DNA of 29,588 bases from UMGS1840 sp964537245 (GCA_964537245.1 CAZHZL010000030.1:1-29588), one strand, 5' to 3'. Positions 16,257 to 25,342 are shown, counted from the stretch's first letter. Notes: generated from the sequence alone by a model not told the origin. Translations and numbers: made by a program.

Positions 16257-16451
16257 TTACGCGTGCATAAGCTCTGAAATGGCGTCCATGATTTCATCGT
16301 GGCAGCCGCCGCAGCCTGTTGAACAGTGCGTCATGCTCTGAACAGCGTCAAAAGCCTGTTCAACCTCTGAAAAGCTTTTGCTTTCTCTTAATGCTTTGTC
16401 AACATCAGCATATGAAACATTCATGCATTTACAAATAACTTTATTTTCCAT
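16257..16451 (-). CDS. BFD-like [2Fe-2S] protein
   Basis: This 64-residue protein matches the bacterioferritin-associated ferredoxin (BFD) fold: CKC near the start (C7, C9) and CGGC (C47, C50), spaced as in [2Fe-2S]-binding BFD domains, with helices between. An additional C43 is present. In other systems such domains pass electrons to release iron from bacterioferritin or sit in NifU- and NirB-type proteins; here it stands alone. It has its own promoter (16494-16521), a GGAG site and a strong terminator, so it is a one-gene unit placed between topA and trmFO. The partner is unknown, since no ferritin gene is in the window. Confidence 0.88.
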   Translation of the reverse strand: MENKVICKCMNVSYADVDKALRESKSFSEVEQAFDAVQSMTHCSTGCGGCHDEIMDAISELMHA

Positions 16452-16493
16452 AATTATATTTCTCCTTTTTCCAAATAGAATTGTTGTTACTTT

Positions 16494-16521
16494 ATTATAT
16501 CATTTTTTTTAAAAAAGTCAA
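16494..16521 (-). promoter_or_regulatory. sigma-A promoter of the BFD-like gene
   Basis: TTGACT (16516-16521) and TATAAT (16494-16499) lie 16 bases apart on the minus strand in the 77-base topA-BFD gap. The spacer is an unusual block of T's followed by A's, which may bend the DNA. I saw no clear Fur-type palindrome. Confidence 0.8.
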
Positions 16522-16528
16522 TATATTT

Positions 16529-18652
16529 TTACTTCTTTTTTGAAGCTGTTTTTTTAGCGTCAGTTTTCTTTTCTTTTTTAGGCGCCGCTTTTTCACATTC
16601 GGAATTGCTGCAATATTTTCTCTTTGTCCTTCCGAATTTATGCTCTACCATATAGCTTCCGCAAACCTCGCAGTTTTCACTGAGCGGTTTATCCCATGAA
16701 GCAAAATCACAATTCGGATAATTTTTGCAGCCGTAGAACACCTTTTTATTTTTTGAAACCTTTTCTATTATAACGCCGCCGCATTTAGGACACGGAAGCT
16801 CAAGTTCTTCGCGAGGCATAGGCTTTGTACATTTACATTCAGGATAATTCGGACAAGCAAGAAACTTTCCGAAACGACCGCTTTTTATAATCATATTAGA
16901 GCCGCACAAATCGCATTTTATGTCTGATACCTCCTGCATTTTAGGAGCATTTTCATTTGCTTCTTCAAGATTTTTCTTGAAATCTCCGTAAAATTCGCCA
17001 AGAACGCTTCTCCAGTCTTTTCCTGTTTCTTCAATTTCGTCTAAGTTTTTTTCCATTGTGGCTGTGAATTTTTCATCAACGATTGAAGCGAAGGAAGACT
17101 TCATAAGATTGGTAGTAATTGTTCCCAGATTTGTGGGTTTGAAGGTTTTGCCTTCCTTTTCAACATATTCTCTTGATAAGATTGTTGTAATTGTCGGAGC
17201 ATAGGTTGAAGGTCTGCCTATTCCCTTTTCTTCCATCGCCTTTATAAGAGTAGCTTCTGTATATCTCACAGGCGGAGAAGTGAAATTCTGTTTTGTATCA
17301 AGATTTTCAAGGATGAGAGAATCTTTTTCCGAAACATCGGGGATTTTCTCCTTCTTTTCTTTTTCCTCATCATAGTCAACATAGAACTTTGTACAGCCGT
17401 CAAACTTAAGAGTCTGCGCAGTTGTTCTGAAATTATAAACCACTCCGCTGTTTTGCGCCTCTATTTCTATTGTAACAACATCATATATTGCAGGCTTTAA
17501 CTGTGAAGAAACAAATCTGTTCCATATAAGCTTATACAGCTTATACTGGTCGTTTGAAAGTGAATCCTTGATATTGTCGGGAGTAAGCTTTACATCAGAC
17601 GGACGGATTGCTTCATGTGCGTCCTGTACATTTCCGCCTTTTCCTTTAAACACATTCGGCTTTCCGGGATAATATTCCGCACCGATATCCGATAAGATAA
17701 AATCCTTCGCCTGCAATAGCGCTTCCTGCGAAATTCTTAAGCTGTCCGTTCTCATATATGTTATAAGACCGACAGGTCCTATTCCTTTAACATCAACACC
17801 TTCATACAAGGTCTGCGCAACCATCATCGTTTTCTTTGAAGAAAAGTTAAGCTTTGCAGAAGCAGCCTGCTGCAGTGTACTTGTGGTAAAAGGTGGCGCC
17901 GCATATTTTTTCTTTGAGCTATTTTTAACATCAGCTACATATATATCGGAATTTTTTATTTCCTGTTCAACTTTTTTTGCTTCCTCTTCGTTTGATATAA
18001 CTGCTTTTTTTGAATTTATTCCGTAGAATTTTGAAGTAAACTTCTTTTTCTTTTCGGTTTTAAATTCAGCGTCGATAGTCCAATATTCTTCGGGAGTAAA
18101 CTTTTCAATCTCTTCTTCTCTGTCACACACCATTTTAACCGCAACAGACTGCACTCTTCCTGCGCTTAAGCCTTTACGGATTTTCTTCCATAAAAACGGG
18201 CTTAATTTATAACCAACAATTCTGTCGAGCATTCTTCTTGCCTGTTGAGCGTCAACCAAGGATAAATCTATCTCACGCGGATTTTTGATTGATTCCGTCA
18301 CGGCGGATTTTGTAATTTCGTTAAATGTTACTCTGCATTTTTTGTCAGCAGGGATATCGAGCAGATATGCAATATGCCAACTGATTGCTTCACCTTCGCG
18401 GTCAGGGTCAGTTGCAAGATAAACATTCTTCGCGTCTTTGGAAAGCTGTATCAACTGCTTCACAAGATTTTTTCGTTCGCTCATTACCTGATATTTAGGC
18501 TCGAAATTATTTTCAAGATCGACACCGAGAGATTTTTTCGGTAAATCTCTTAAATGACCCATAGAGGCAACAACCTCGTAGTTCTTACCTAAATACTTTT
18601 CAATTGTCTTGGCTTTTGAGGGGGATTCCACTATTACTAAATTAGCAGCCAT
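16529..18652 (-). CDS. topA: DNA topoisomerase I
   Basis: This type IA topoisomerase relaxes negative supercoils. The 707 residues show the Toprim domain (LVIVESPSKAKTIEKYLG at 5-22 and TDPDREGEAI at 81-90) and the catalytic tyrosine Y299 in GLITYMRTDS. The core GIGRPSTYAPTI follows. Three C-terminal C4 zinc ribbons begin CDLCG, CPKCG and CEVCG, and a lysine-rich tail ends the protein, which probably helps hold DNA or RNA polymerase. It follows dprA by 30 bases and is probably the last gene of the lgt-dprA-topA unit. No terminator is evident after it; the BFD promoter begins at once. Confidence 0.97.
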   Translation of the reverse strand: MAANLVIVESPSKAKTIEKYLGKNYEVVASMGHLRDLPKKSLGVDLENNFEPKYQVMSERKNLVKQLIQLSKDAKNVYLATDPDREGEAISWHIAYLLDIPADKKCRVTFNEITKSAVTESIKNPREIDLSLVDAQQARRMLDRIVGYKLSPFLWKKIRKGLSAGRVQSVAVKMVCDREEEIEKFTPEEYWTIDAEFKTEKKKKFTSKFYGINSKKAVISNEEEAKKVEQEIKNSDIYVADVKNSSKKKYAAPPFTTSTLQQAASAKLNFSSKKTMMVAQTLYEGVDVKGIGPVGLITYMRTDSLRISQEALLQAKDFILSDIGAEYYPGKPNVFKGKGGNVQDAHEAIRPSDVKLTPDNIKDSLSNDQYKLYKLIWNRFVSSQLKPAIYDVVTIEIEAQNSGVVYNFRTTAQTLKFDGCTKFYVDYDEEKEKKEKIPDVSEKDSLILENLDTKQNFTSPPVRYTEATLIKAMEEKGIGRPSTYAPTITTILSREYVEKEGKTFKPTNLGTITTNLMKSSFASIVDEKFTATMEKNLDEIEETGKDWRSVLGEFYGDFKKNLEEANENAPKMQEVSDIKCDLCGSNMIIKSGRFGKFLACPNYPECKCTKPMPREELELPCPKCGGVIIEKVSKNKKVFYGCKNYPNCDFASWDKPLSENCEVCGSYMVEHKFGRTKRKYCSNSECEKAAPKKEKKTDAKKTASKKK

Positions 18653-18682
18653 CTTATATATTTCTTCCTTCCTTTAATAAAT

Positions 18683-19798
18683 TTACTTTTTTAATGAATA
18701 TGAATTGCCCGGCATTACGCTGACTAAATTTTTCATTTCAAGAAGCGTAAGGTTTGCGTTTACTCTTCCCGTGGGCATATCTGTCTCACGGACAATTTTA
18801 TCTATATGCTTCGGCACTTCTCCGAGAGCCGAAAGAATTTTGTATTCTTCGGGGCTGAGATTTTCAAGCGCCTTTGTGTATTCATTTTCGGATATCGTTT
18901 CATCTTCATATTGTACTCCGACTCCGTATCTTCCATACATATACGACACAATATCGTTCGGAGTGGTTGTAAGCGCGGCATAATCCTTTATAAGCTCGTT
19001 TGAGCCGACAGCAGCTCTGTTTGTTATTGTGTTTGGTACTGCAAAAACCATTTTGCCGTATTCGTTGGCAAGATTTGCAGTTTTTAAAGAGCCGCTTCGC
19101 AGACCTGCCTCCGTAACCACAACAACATGTGATATTGCGCTTATTATTCTGTTTCTTCTTGGAAAATTACCGTGGTACACAGGAGTTTCGGGCGGATACT
19201 CCGACAAAAGAACTCCGTATTTTGATATGTAATTATATATATCCTTATTTTCTATCGGATAACAGATGTCAACACCGCTCCCCAATACTGCAACAGTAGG
19301 CATACCTGCTTTAAGTGCACCCCTGTGTGCGCCTGCGTCAACTCCGAATGCCATACCGCTTACTACAACTATATTGGACCTCGAAAGCTCATAGCCGTAA
19401 TCCTCAGCACATTTAACTCCGTAAACCGACGCTCTTCTCGCACCGACTATCGCTGTAAAAGCAGTATTGTTAAAATCAATATCTATTCCTTTTTTATAAA
19501 GAATATGCGGAGGGTCAGGAATGTGTCTTAACATATCGGGATAATTTTCATCGTCAAAGCAGATTATATCAATATCCTTGTCCTCACATTTTCTCATTAT
19601 GCCTTTTGCATAATCAAGATTTTTATTTTTAAGAACAAGCCTCTGATTTTTGTTAAGCTCATCTTCAGAATCAATCTGTGAAGCTGTAAGCTGATGAACA
19701 TTTTTTGCATTTTTATATTTCATCATCAGCTTTCTTACAGTAATCTGACCAATTCCCGCCAGAGTCCCAAGCCATACATCATATATTTTTTCAGTCAT
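18683..19798 (-). CDS. dprA: DNA processing protein DprA
   Basis: DprA binds incoming single-stranded DNA and loads RecA during natural transformation; it is also kept in many species not known to be competent. The 371 residues show an N-terminal SAM/HhH-like region, then the Rossmann-like core with AIVGARRASVYG, VVSGMAFGVDAGAHRGAL and AVLGSGVDICYP, followed by FPRRNRIISAIS and VTEAGLRSGSL. A C-terminal winged-helix-like segment ends the protein. Its start codon overlaps the end of lgt by eight bases, so translation is coupled. The lgt-dprA-topA order places it in a housekeeping operon rather than a competence cluster. Confidence 0.95.
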   Translation of the reverse strand: MTEKIYDVWLGTLAGIGQITVRKLMMKYKNAKNVHQLTASQIDSEDELNKNQRLVLKNKNLDYAKGIMRKCEDKDIDIICFDDENYPDMLRHIPDPPHILYKKGIDIDFNNTAFTAIVGARRASVYGVKCAEDYGYELSRSNIVVVSGMAFGVDAGAHRGALKAGMPTVAVLGSGVDICYPIENKDIYNYISKYGVLLSEYPPETPVYHGNFPRRNRIISAISHVVVVTEAGLRSGSLKTANLANEYGKMVFAVPNTITNRAAVGSNELIKDYAALTTTPNDIVSYMYGRYGVGVQYEDETISENEYTKALENLSPEEYKILSALGEVPKHIDKIVRETDMPTGRVNANLTLLEMKNLVSVMPGNSYSLKK

Positions 19799-20639
19799 TT
19801 TGTTCCTCTATTTTCCTTCCTTTTTTATTGGTTATATATAAAATAAAAACGCCAAGTATAATACACAAAACTGCAACAAGCTGAGAAACACGCACAACTC
19901 CTGCAAGCATAAGGCTGTCTGTACGCAAGCCTTCGATGAAAAATCTTCCGAAGGAATACCATATAAGATAAAACGCAAACGGTGTACCGTAATTTTTTCT
20001 TTTCTTAAATACAAGTATAATAAGAAAAATTCCGACTAAGCTCCACAAGCTTTCGTATAAAAAGGTAGGATGAACACCGATTTTTGCATTAACATCAACT
20101 CCGCTTTTTTCAAGGGAAACAAGAGTTTCTTCTATTATATTTCCTTTCATGGAAAAAAGTCCGTCATAATTTTTTCCGAAAGCCTCCTGATTAACAAAAT
20201 TCCCCCATCTTCCTATACATTGTCCCATCAAAAGTCCCGCACAGCCATAGTCAAAAAACTGCAAAATATTTTTCTTCTTTTTTCTGCAATAAATCCATGT
20301 TGACAATAGTGCAAAAATCACACCTCCGTAAATTGCAAGACCGCCTTCGTAGACTTTAAATATATCCCACAAATTATCCTTATACATTTCAAAATTGAAA
20401 ATGACATAATAAAGCCTGGCGCCGACTATTGCCGATGGAAGCCCAAAAAGCAGAATATCATACAGGGTTTCGGTATCTTCATCATCTTTTATACAAAAAT
20501 GACATGCATAAAAAAAGCCTGCGATGATACCGACTACTATAATAAGAGCATACCAATGCACCTTTATCGGTCCAAAGGTAAATGCAATCGGGTCAATATT
20601 AAACTTAAGCCCTAAATTCGGAAATGTTATTTCATTCAT
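19791..20639 (-). CDS. lgt: prolipoprotein diacylglyceryl transferase
   Basis: Lgt attaches diacylglycerol from phosphatidylglycerol to the lipobox cysteine of prelipoproteins, the first step in lipoprotein maturation. The 282-residue protein has about seven hydrophobic segments and the family signature GRWGNFVNQEAFG at roughly 143-155. HPTFLYESLW and RFFIEGLRTDS, further conserved blocks, follow. An AAGGGG site lies seven bases before the ATG and is itself able to pair in an upstream hairpin (see the regulatory entry at 20648-20679). The end overlaps dprA. Confidence 0.97.
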   Translation of the reverse strand: MNEITFPNLGLKFNIDPIAFTFGPIKVHWYALIIVVGIIAGFFYACHFCIKDDEDTETLYDILLFGLPSAIVGARLYYVIFNFEMYKDNLWDIFKVYEGGLAIYGGVIFALLSTWIYCRKKKKNILQFFDYGCAGLLMGQCIGRWGNFVNQEAFGKNYDGLFSMKGNIIEETLVSLEKSGVDVNAKIGVHPTFLYESLWSLVGIFLIILVFKKRKNYGTPFAFYLIWYSFGRFFIEGLRTDSLMLAGVVRVSQLVAVLCIILGVFILYITNKKGRKIEEQND

Positions 20640-20647
20640 ATAAGTAC

Positions 20648-20679
20648 CCCTTATGTAAGTCCCAAAAAATAAGGGACTT
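20648..20679 (-). promoter_or_regulatory. mutually exclusive hairpins covering the lgt ribosome binding site
   Basis: Two perfect seven-pair stems compete here. Stem A pairs 20657-20663 (AAGTCCC) with 20673-20679. Stem B pairs 20648-20654 (CCCTTAT) with 20669-20675. They share 20673-20675, so only one can form. Stem B includes most of the AAGGGG ribosome binding site of lgt (20647-20652), while stem A leaves it free. Stem A is not followed by T's on the minus strand, so it is not a terminator for the genes here. A translational switch is inference. Confidence 0.4.
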
Positions 20680-20681
20680 TT

Positions 20682-21959
20682 TTATTCTTCAGGCGTAACA
20701 ACCGAAACGCTGTAATTTTCTGTAAACATTTTCTTTATTCTTTCGTTTACATCGGCTAAAGTAATATCTGAAAATACTTTTGTAAAATCAAACATTCCGA
20801 TTCCTAAAAAGAAATTTGAGCAGAAGCTGTTTGCAACGGCCTCCAAAGAATTATACGCTCTTATCTGTCTTCCCCATGAGGATTTTTTTGTAAGCTCAAA
20901 TTCTTCCTCGCTGAAGCCTTTTTCTTTTACAGCTTCTATTTCTTTTAGAATTGCTTCAACCGTCTTTTCAACATCGTCAGCCTCACCGCCAAGTAGATAT
21001 GCACAGTAATTTTCATCCATCAGATTTTCATAGCTGAACGAATCGTTTAAAATTCCTTCGTTGTAAAGCTTGTTATAAAGAGCAGACGAATCGGAAAACA
21101 ACATTTTTAAAACAAGAGAGGTCTCTATATTCTTTTTAAGATATTTTTCGCCTCTTAAATTAACCTCGTTATCCTTGAATGCAAGAATATAGTTATCCTT
21201 TGAAACGCTCATTTTCTTAACAATTTTCTTTTCAAATACTTCGTCTTTTTCCGTATAAGTTTTTCTTTCAACATTTATTTCAGGCTTCTTTTTAACATTT
21301 TTCTCAACAAGCTCTCCGATTTTTTCAATATCTACATCGCCTGTTATAAAAAGCACCATATTTTCAGGACGGTAAAATGTGTTGTAGGTATTATATAAAA
21401 CATCTTTTGTAATATGAGAAATAGATTCAACGCTTCCTGCAATATCGTCTCTTACGGTGTTTTCCTTATATAAGCACTGAAGTGCGTTGTTATAAAGCCT
21501 CCATTGAGGGTCATCATCGTACATCTTTATTTCCTGAGCGATTATCCCCTGCTCCTTTTCAACATTTTCATCTGTAAAATACGGGTCGTTTACATAGTTT
21601 AAAAGAATATCGAGACTTTCTGAAAAACCGTCTGACGCGCTGAAAAGATACGCTGTCATATTATTTGAGGTAAATGCATTTGCGCTTGCACCCGTCTGTG
21701 CAAAGAGGTCAAAAGCATTTTTTCCGTCAGGCATTTCAAAAAGCTTATGCTCCAAAAAATGTGCAACTCCGAGGGGGTCGGTATATTCCTTTCCGTCCAC
21801 CTTATACGATATATCGCATGAGCCGTAGTTTACGCTGTAAATAGCATACTTTTTTGAAAAGCCTTTCTTTGGAAGAATATAAACATTAAGACCTGCATCA
21901 GACACACCGTGATACAAGGTTTCTTCCATTTTTTCGTTATATATTTTATCAAATTTCAT
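20682..21959 (-). CDS. M16 family zinc peptidase, active subunit (YmfH-like)
   Basis: The 425 residues carry the inverted zinc motif HxxEH (H67, E70, H71 in HFLEHKLFE) and the third ligand candidate E143 in EQGIIAQE. This is the arrangement of pitrilysin-type peptidases that cut peptides inside a clam-shell chamber. Length fits a half-molecule that dimerises with a partner. The neighbour 17 bases upstream is a paralogue without the zinc motif, so the two probably form a heterodimer like the YmfF-YmfH pair of Bacillus. No signal peptide is seen, hence cytosolic. The natural substrate is unknown. The start follows a GGGGG-containing site. Confidence 0.92.
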   Translation of the reverse strand: MKFDKIYNEKMEETLYHGVSDAGLNVYILPKKGFSKKYAIYSVNYGSCDISYKVDGKEYTDPLGVAHFLEHKLFEMPDGKNAFDLFAQTGASANAFTSNNMTAYLFSASDGFSESLDILLNYVNDPYFTDENVEKEQGIIAQEIKMYDDDPQWRLYNNALQCLYKENTVRDDIAGSVESISHITKDVLYNTYNTFYRPENMVLFITGDVDIEKIGELVEKNVKKKPEINVERKTYTEKDEVFEKKIVKKMSVSKDNYILAFKDNEVNLRGEKYLKKNIETSLVLKMLFSDSSALYNKLYNEGILNDSFSYENLMDENYCAYLLGGEADDVEKTVEAILKEIEAVKEKGFSEEEFELTKKSSWGRQIRAYNSLEAVANSFCSNFFLGIGMFDFTKVFSDITLADVNERIKKMFTENYSVSVVTPEE

Positions 21960-21976
21960 GCTTGTATCCCCCTTTA

Positions 21977-23218
21977 TTATTGCAAGTAGTATTCTGTCTG
22001 AAGCTTAAGCTTGTTTGCAACACGCACCAAATCTTCTTTTGTAACATTTTCCAAAATATCTATATATTCCTTCGGAGAAATTATCCTGCCCGAAAGCTTT
22101 CCTGTAAGATAAAATTCACAAACGCTTCTCTGGCTGTCCTCAGTCTGCTTTAACACAGATACAATAAACTTTCTTGCAAAATCAATTTCCTCGTCTGTTA
22201 TATTTCCTTTTTTGCAGTCTTCAAGCTGAACAAAAATTTCCTTATATGCTTTTTCAAAATTCTCTCTGTCCGTACCTGTTGAAATATACATAACGCCTTT
22301 TAATCTGTTAAGACGGGAATAAACATAGTAGCAAAGAGACATTTTTTCTCTTACATTCATAAAAAGCTTTGATGTGGGGCCTGAGCCGAAAACACCGTTT
22401 AAAAGCGTGAGTGCATAATAGTCGTCCTCGTCGCTCTTTATTCCTGTCATAAGACCTAAAGCAAATTTTCCCTGAACTACATCCTGGCTTTCCTTCTCGA
22501 TATGAACTTCAGATAAATTCTTGTCGTAAAGCTTTGTAGGAACAATCGCGTCTCTTTCTTTTTCAAAAAGGTCTTTGAAATACTCTGTAAATTCGTTTTC
22601 GTCTATATCTCCGTGAACAAATACTGTAAGCGGTGCTTTGTTAATGATTTTTTCATACTGAGAAAATAAATCTTTTCCGTTTTGTTTTTTTAATATTTCA
22701 GGCTTTCCGTACTCAAAAAGCGCATACGGCTCCCCTTTGAACATTTCTTCAACAATTCTTACAGCAGTATATTCTCTTTTATCGTTTATAATTCCGTTTA
22801 TATAGTCAATGAGATTTTTCTTTTCTCTTTCAACATATTCCTCCAAAAAACCGCCGTCCTTTGTAAGCGGATCTGTGAGAACATCCTTTATAAATTCAAA
22901 AACCTTTTTAACATGTCCTTCTTCGCAGAATTTTTCTCTTAAAAACTCAAAACGGAAATCAATTATATGATTATCTCCGTTTTTTCTTGCAGAAACATCA
23001 AAAATTCCGCCGTAATATTTCTGAAGCTGTGCATTTAAGCTTTTCATATCGGGATATTTTCTGCACCCTTGCTTTAAGATAAAAGGAAAAAGTGCATTTT
23101 TGCTTACATCTTCTTCCAAAAGAGGTGTAATAAAATGAAAAGAAACCGAAAAGGTTTTAAATTTATCCGATTTTATAAAATATATATCATTATTTTTTGA
23201 AGGCGTTATGTGATTCAT
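21977..23218 (-). CDS. M16 family peptidase-like protein lacking zinc ligands (YmfF-like)
   Basis: This 413-residue protein has the M16 fold signs (PFILKQGCRKYPDMKSLNAQLQKYYGG, FVHGDIDENEF, FGSGPTSKLFMNVREKMSLCYYVYSRL). The place where HxxEH should be reads HFITPLLEED, with no such motif. In two-chain M16 enzymes the inactive chain supplies substrate contacts (the conserved R and Y of REKMSLCYYV) while its partner supplies zinc. The active partner follows 17 bases downstream. The ATG is preceded by AAGGAGAAG. It appears cytosolic. Confidence 0.9.
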   Translation of the reverse strand: MNHITPSKNNDIYFIKSDKFKTFSVSFHFITPLLEEDVSKNALFPFILKQGCRKYPDMKSLNAQLQKYYGGIFDVSARKNGDNHIIDFRFEFLREKFCEEGHVKKVFEFIKDVLTDPLTKDGGFLEEYVEREKKNLIDYINGIINDKREYTAVRIVEEMFKGEPYALFEYGKPEILKKQNGKDLFSQYEKIINKAPLTVFVHGDIDENEFTEYFKDLFEKERDAIVPTKLYDKNLSEVHIEKESQDVVQGKFALGLMTGIKSDEDDYYALTLLNGVFGSGPTSKLFMNVREKMSLCYYVYSRLNRLKGVMYISTGTDRENFEKAYKEIFVQLEDCKKGNITDEEIDFARKFIVSVLKQTEDSQRSVCEFYLTGKLSGRIISPKEYIDILENVTKEDLVRVANKLKLQTEYYLQ

Positions 23219-23279
23219 ATTTTCATCTTCTCCTTAACCCTTATTTTACTATTAATATAATCAATATTTGTGTATTTTA

Positions 23280-24209
23280 TTACTGCGCTTCATTAAAAAA
23301 CATCTGAGAAGCCTTATTCTTATTCGGCTCACTTTCCTTTATAACGGTTAGAACTGCCGTTTTAGGATTTAAAGAGTATGTTCCTTCTCTGCCGTCCTTT
23401 TTTATTCCGTCAAACAAAATTGAGGCTCCGTCTGCTCTTAAATTTTCAATCCGTATATGTCCCCATATATCATTAAACTGATATGCGTCAAAAATACCGT
23501 TAAGATTTATAACGCATTTTCCGTCGTCTGTTATATACTGATAATTATAATATGTTCCATGCGTTGTTCCCGACTGACCGCCGATAAGAAGCGTAGCGTC
23601 CGAAAGCTTTATCTCGCTGTCATAAAACCAAAGAAAATCGTCTTTTCTTCCTTCCTTATATTCTTCCTTGAATTTATCCACATCTGAAAACACCCAAAGA
23701 TGATTATATAAATTAAGCTTTCTCTCCTCTTCATTCCAAACGCATTTCATAAGCTTGTCGGAAAATCCGTAGTCATAATACCAACCATATTCATCGAAGG
23801 CTCCAAGCTCCTCCGCTTTGATTGCCATTTTTCCGTTTAAGGAATATGCGCTTGCATATCTTCCGTTTATAAGAACTTTGATGTCGCTTTCGTAGTAGTT
23901 GCCGACAATTTCTCCGACCTGTCCCTTAGAAACAGCTTTTATTCCCGAAGGCTCCTTTGCTGTGTAATTTGCAAAAAGAGTTCTTATGCTGTCATCATAG
24001 GTAACCGTAAAACCATACGAAGCAAGGTCCTCCGCAATAATGAGCATTTCTCCATTTATTGAATAAGAAGGAATTACAGCACCGTCAACATATGTGAGTA
24101 TATCTGTTGAATAAATATTCCCTATCACATCTCCGACCTTTGCCGAAGCACAGAAAGAAAGCATTATTACAGCCGTAACTGTTAAAAACAAAGTTCTTAT
24201 ATTTTTCAT
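23280..24209 (-). CDS. exported protein with two stalk-type repeats, unknown function
   Basis: I take the ATG at 24209 as the start, because GAGGAG lies at the right distance and translation then opens directly with a signal peptide (hydrophobic to about residue 20, cleavage after ASA at 23). An earlier in-frame ATG would overlap tsaD. Two tandem repeats follow at about 25-80 and 98-170: each has VGDVIGN or VGEIVGN, a Y-x-S-D-I segment, then SINGEML or SLNGKMA and IAEDL or KAEEL. They resemble the copper-amine-oxidase N-terminal 'stalk' domains common in clostridial surface proteins. The rest (about 175-309) has no motif I know. LSFC is a poor lipobox, so a soluble or wall-associated product is more likely than a lipoprotein. 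It lies 19 bases behind tsaD. Confidence 0.8.
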   Translation of the reverse strand: MKNIRTLFLTVTAVIMLSFCASAKVGDVIGNIYSTDILTYVDGAVIPSYSINGEMLIIAEDLASYGFTVTYDDSIRTLFANYTAKEPSGIKAVSKGQVGEIVGNYYESDIKVLINGRYASAYSLNGKMAIKAEELGAFDEYGWYYDYGFSDKLMKCVWNEEERKLNLYNHLWVFSDVDKFKEEYKEGRKDDFLWFYDSEIKLSDATLLIGGQSGTTHGTYYNYQYITDDGKCVINLNGIFDAYQFNDIWGHIRIENLRADGASILFDGIKKDGREGTYSLNPKTAVLTVIKESEPNKNKASQMFFNEAQ

Positions 24210-24228
24210 ACATATACTCTCCTCTTTT

Positions 24229-25323
24229 TTATATATCATCACTTACGCTAATGTATGGAACAGCGTTCAAATCATAATCGGAAAAAATCCCTTTTTCATA
24301 TTTATAGTATGCCTGACTGCCAATCATCGCAGCATTGTCTCCGCAAAGAGAAAGCTGTGGGCAGACTGCATAAAGTCCCGCATTTTGCGCTTTTTCAAAA
24401 AACATTTTACGAAGACAGCTGTTTGCGCTTACTCCGCCTGCCATACAAACCTTTTCAACATTTTTTTCCTTCGCAAGCTTGAAGAAAGATTCTGTAAGCA
24501 TTGAAGCAACTGTGTGTGAAAACGCTGCGGCAACATCGTTTTTTGATATTCCGCCCTCCTTCACAGTAAGTCCAAGCCCCTTAAAGCTATCAGTTGTAAA
24601 AAACTCATCATCTTTATATTCCTGCGCGGATTTTCCCGTCACTTCGCTTATTTTATTAAAATAACAATTAAGCGCCGTTTTTATACCGCTGAAGGAAAAA
24701 TCGTAGGTACTGTCCATTTTAGGCTTTGTAAAGCTCATTTTTGCAGAGTCGCCAAGCTGTGACATTTTATCTACTCTTACTCCTCCCGGATATGGTAATC
24801 CGAAAATTCTTGCAACCTTGTCAAACGCTTCGCCTACCGCGTCGTCTCTTGTTTTTGCCAGAATTTCAAATTCAAGATAATCCTTGACATAAACAATCTG
24901 AGTATGACCGCCCGAAACAACAAGACACAAAAAAGGCGGCTTGAAGCTTTCGTCCGTAAGATAATTTGCGGCAATATGTCCTTTTATATGATGTACGCTT
25001 ATAAGAGGTTTTGAAAGCGCATAGCTTAAGGATTTTGCATAAGAAACACCTGTAAGAAGTGCGCCTACAAGTCCCGGACAGCTTGTGACTGCAACAGCGT
25101 CTATATCCGAAAAAGAAAGGCTTGAATCCATAAGCGCTTTATCAACCACCTTATCGAGTGCGTCAACATGCTTACGGGAAGCAATCTCAGGAACAACACC
25201 GCCGAAAATTGCATGGATATCCGCCTGAGAATAAATAACATTACTGAGTATCCTTCTTCCATCCTCGATAACTGCTGCCGCTGTTTCGTCGCACGAGGTT
25301 TCAATCGCTAAAATCTTTGCCAT
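24229..25323 (-). CDS. tsaD: tRNA N6-adenosine threonylcarbamoyltransferase TsaD
   Basis: TsaD transfers the threonylcarbamoyl group to A37 of tRNAs that read ANN codons (t6A). The 364 residues begin with the ASKHA-fold phosphate motif LAIETSCDET. They carry the metal-binding histidines H112 and H116 in HHIKGHIAAN, then VVSGGHTQIVYV and the late motif GGVSANSCLRK with LCGDNAAMIG. It is slightly longer than the usual 335-345. It follows rimI by 19 bases. TsaB and TsaE, which bacterial TsaD needs, are not encoded in this window. Confidence 0.97.
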   Translation of the reverse strand: MAKILAIETSCDETAAAVIEDGRRILSNVIYSQADIHAIFGGVVPEIASRKHVDALDKVVDKALMDSSLSFSDIDAVAVTSCPGLVGALLTGVSYAKSLSYALSKPLISVHHIKGHIAANYLTDESFKPPFLCLVVSGGHTQIVYVKDYLEFEILAKTRDDAVGEAFDKVARIFGLPYPGGVRVDKMSQLGDSAKMSFTKPKMDSTYDFSFSGIKTALNCYFNKISEVTGKSAQEYKDDEFFTTDSFKGLGLTVKEGGISKNDVAAAFSHTVASMLTESFFKLAKEKNVEKVCMAGGVSANSCLRKMFFEKAQNAGLYAVCPQLSLCGDNAAMIGSQAYYKYEKGIFSDYDLNAVPYISVSDDI

Positions 25324-25342
25324 TTTTCTTTTCCTTTCTGTT

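Noticed and set aside
20657..20681. Stem followed by T's on the plus strand before lgt, resembling a plus-strand terminator
   Set aside because: There is no plus-strand gene upstream for it to end; on the minus strand the T tract is missing, so I treat it as a possible mRNA switch instead.
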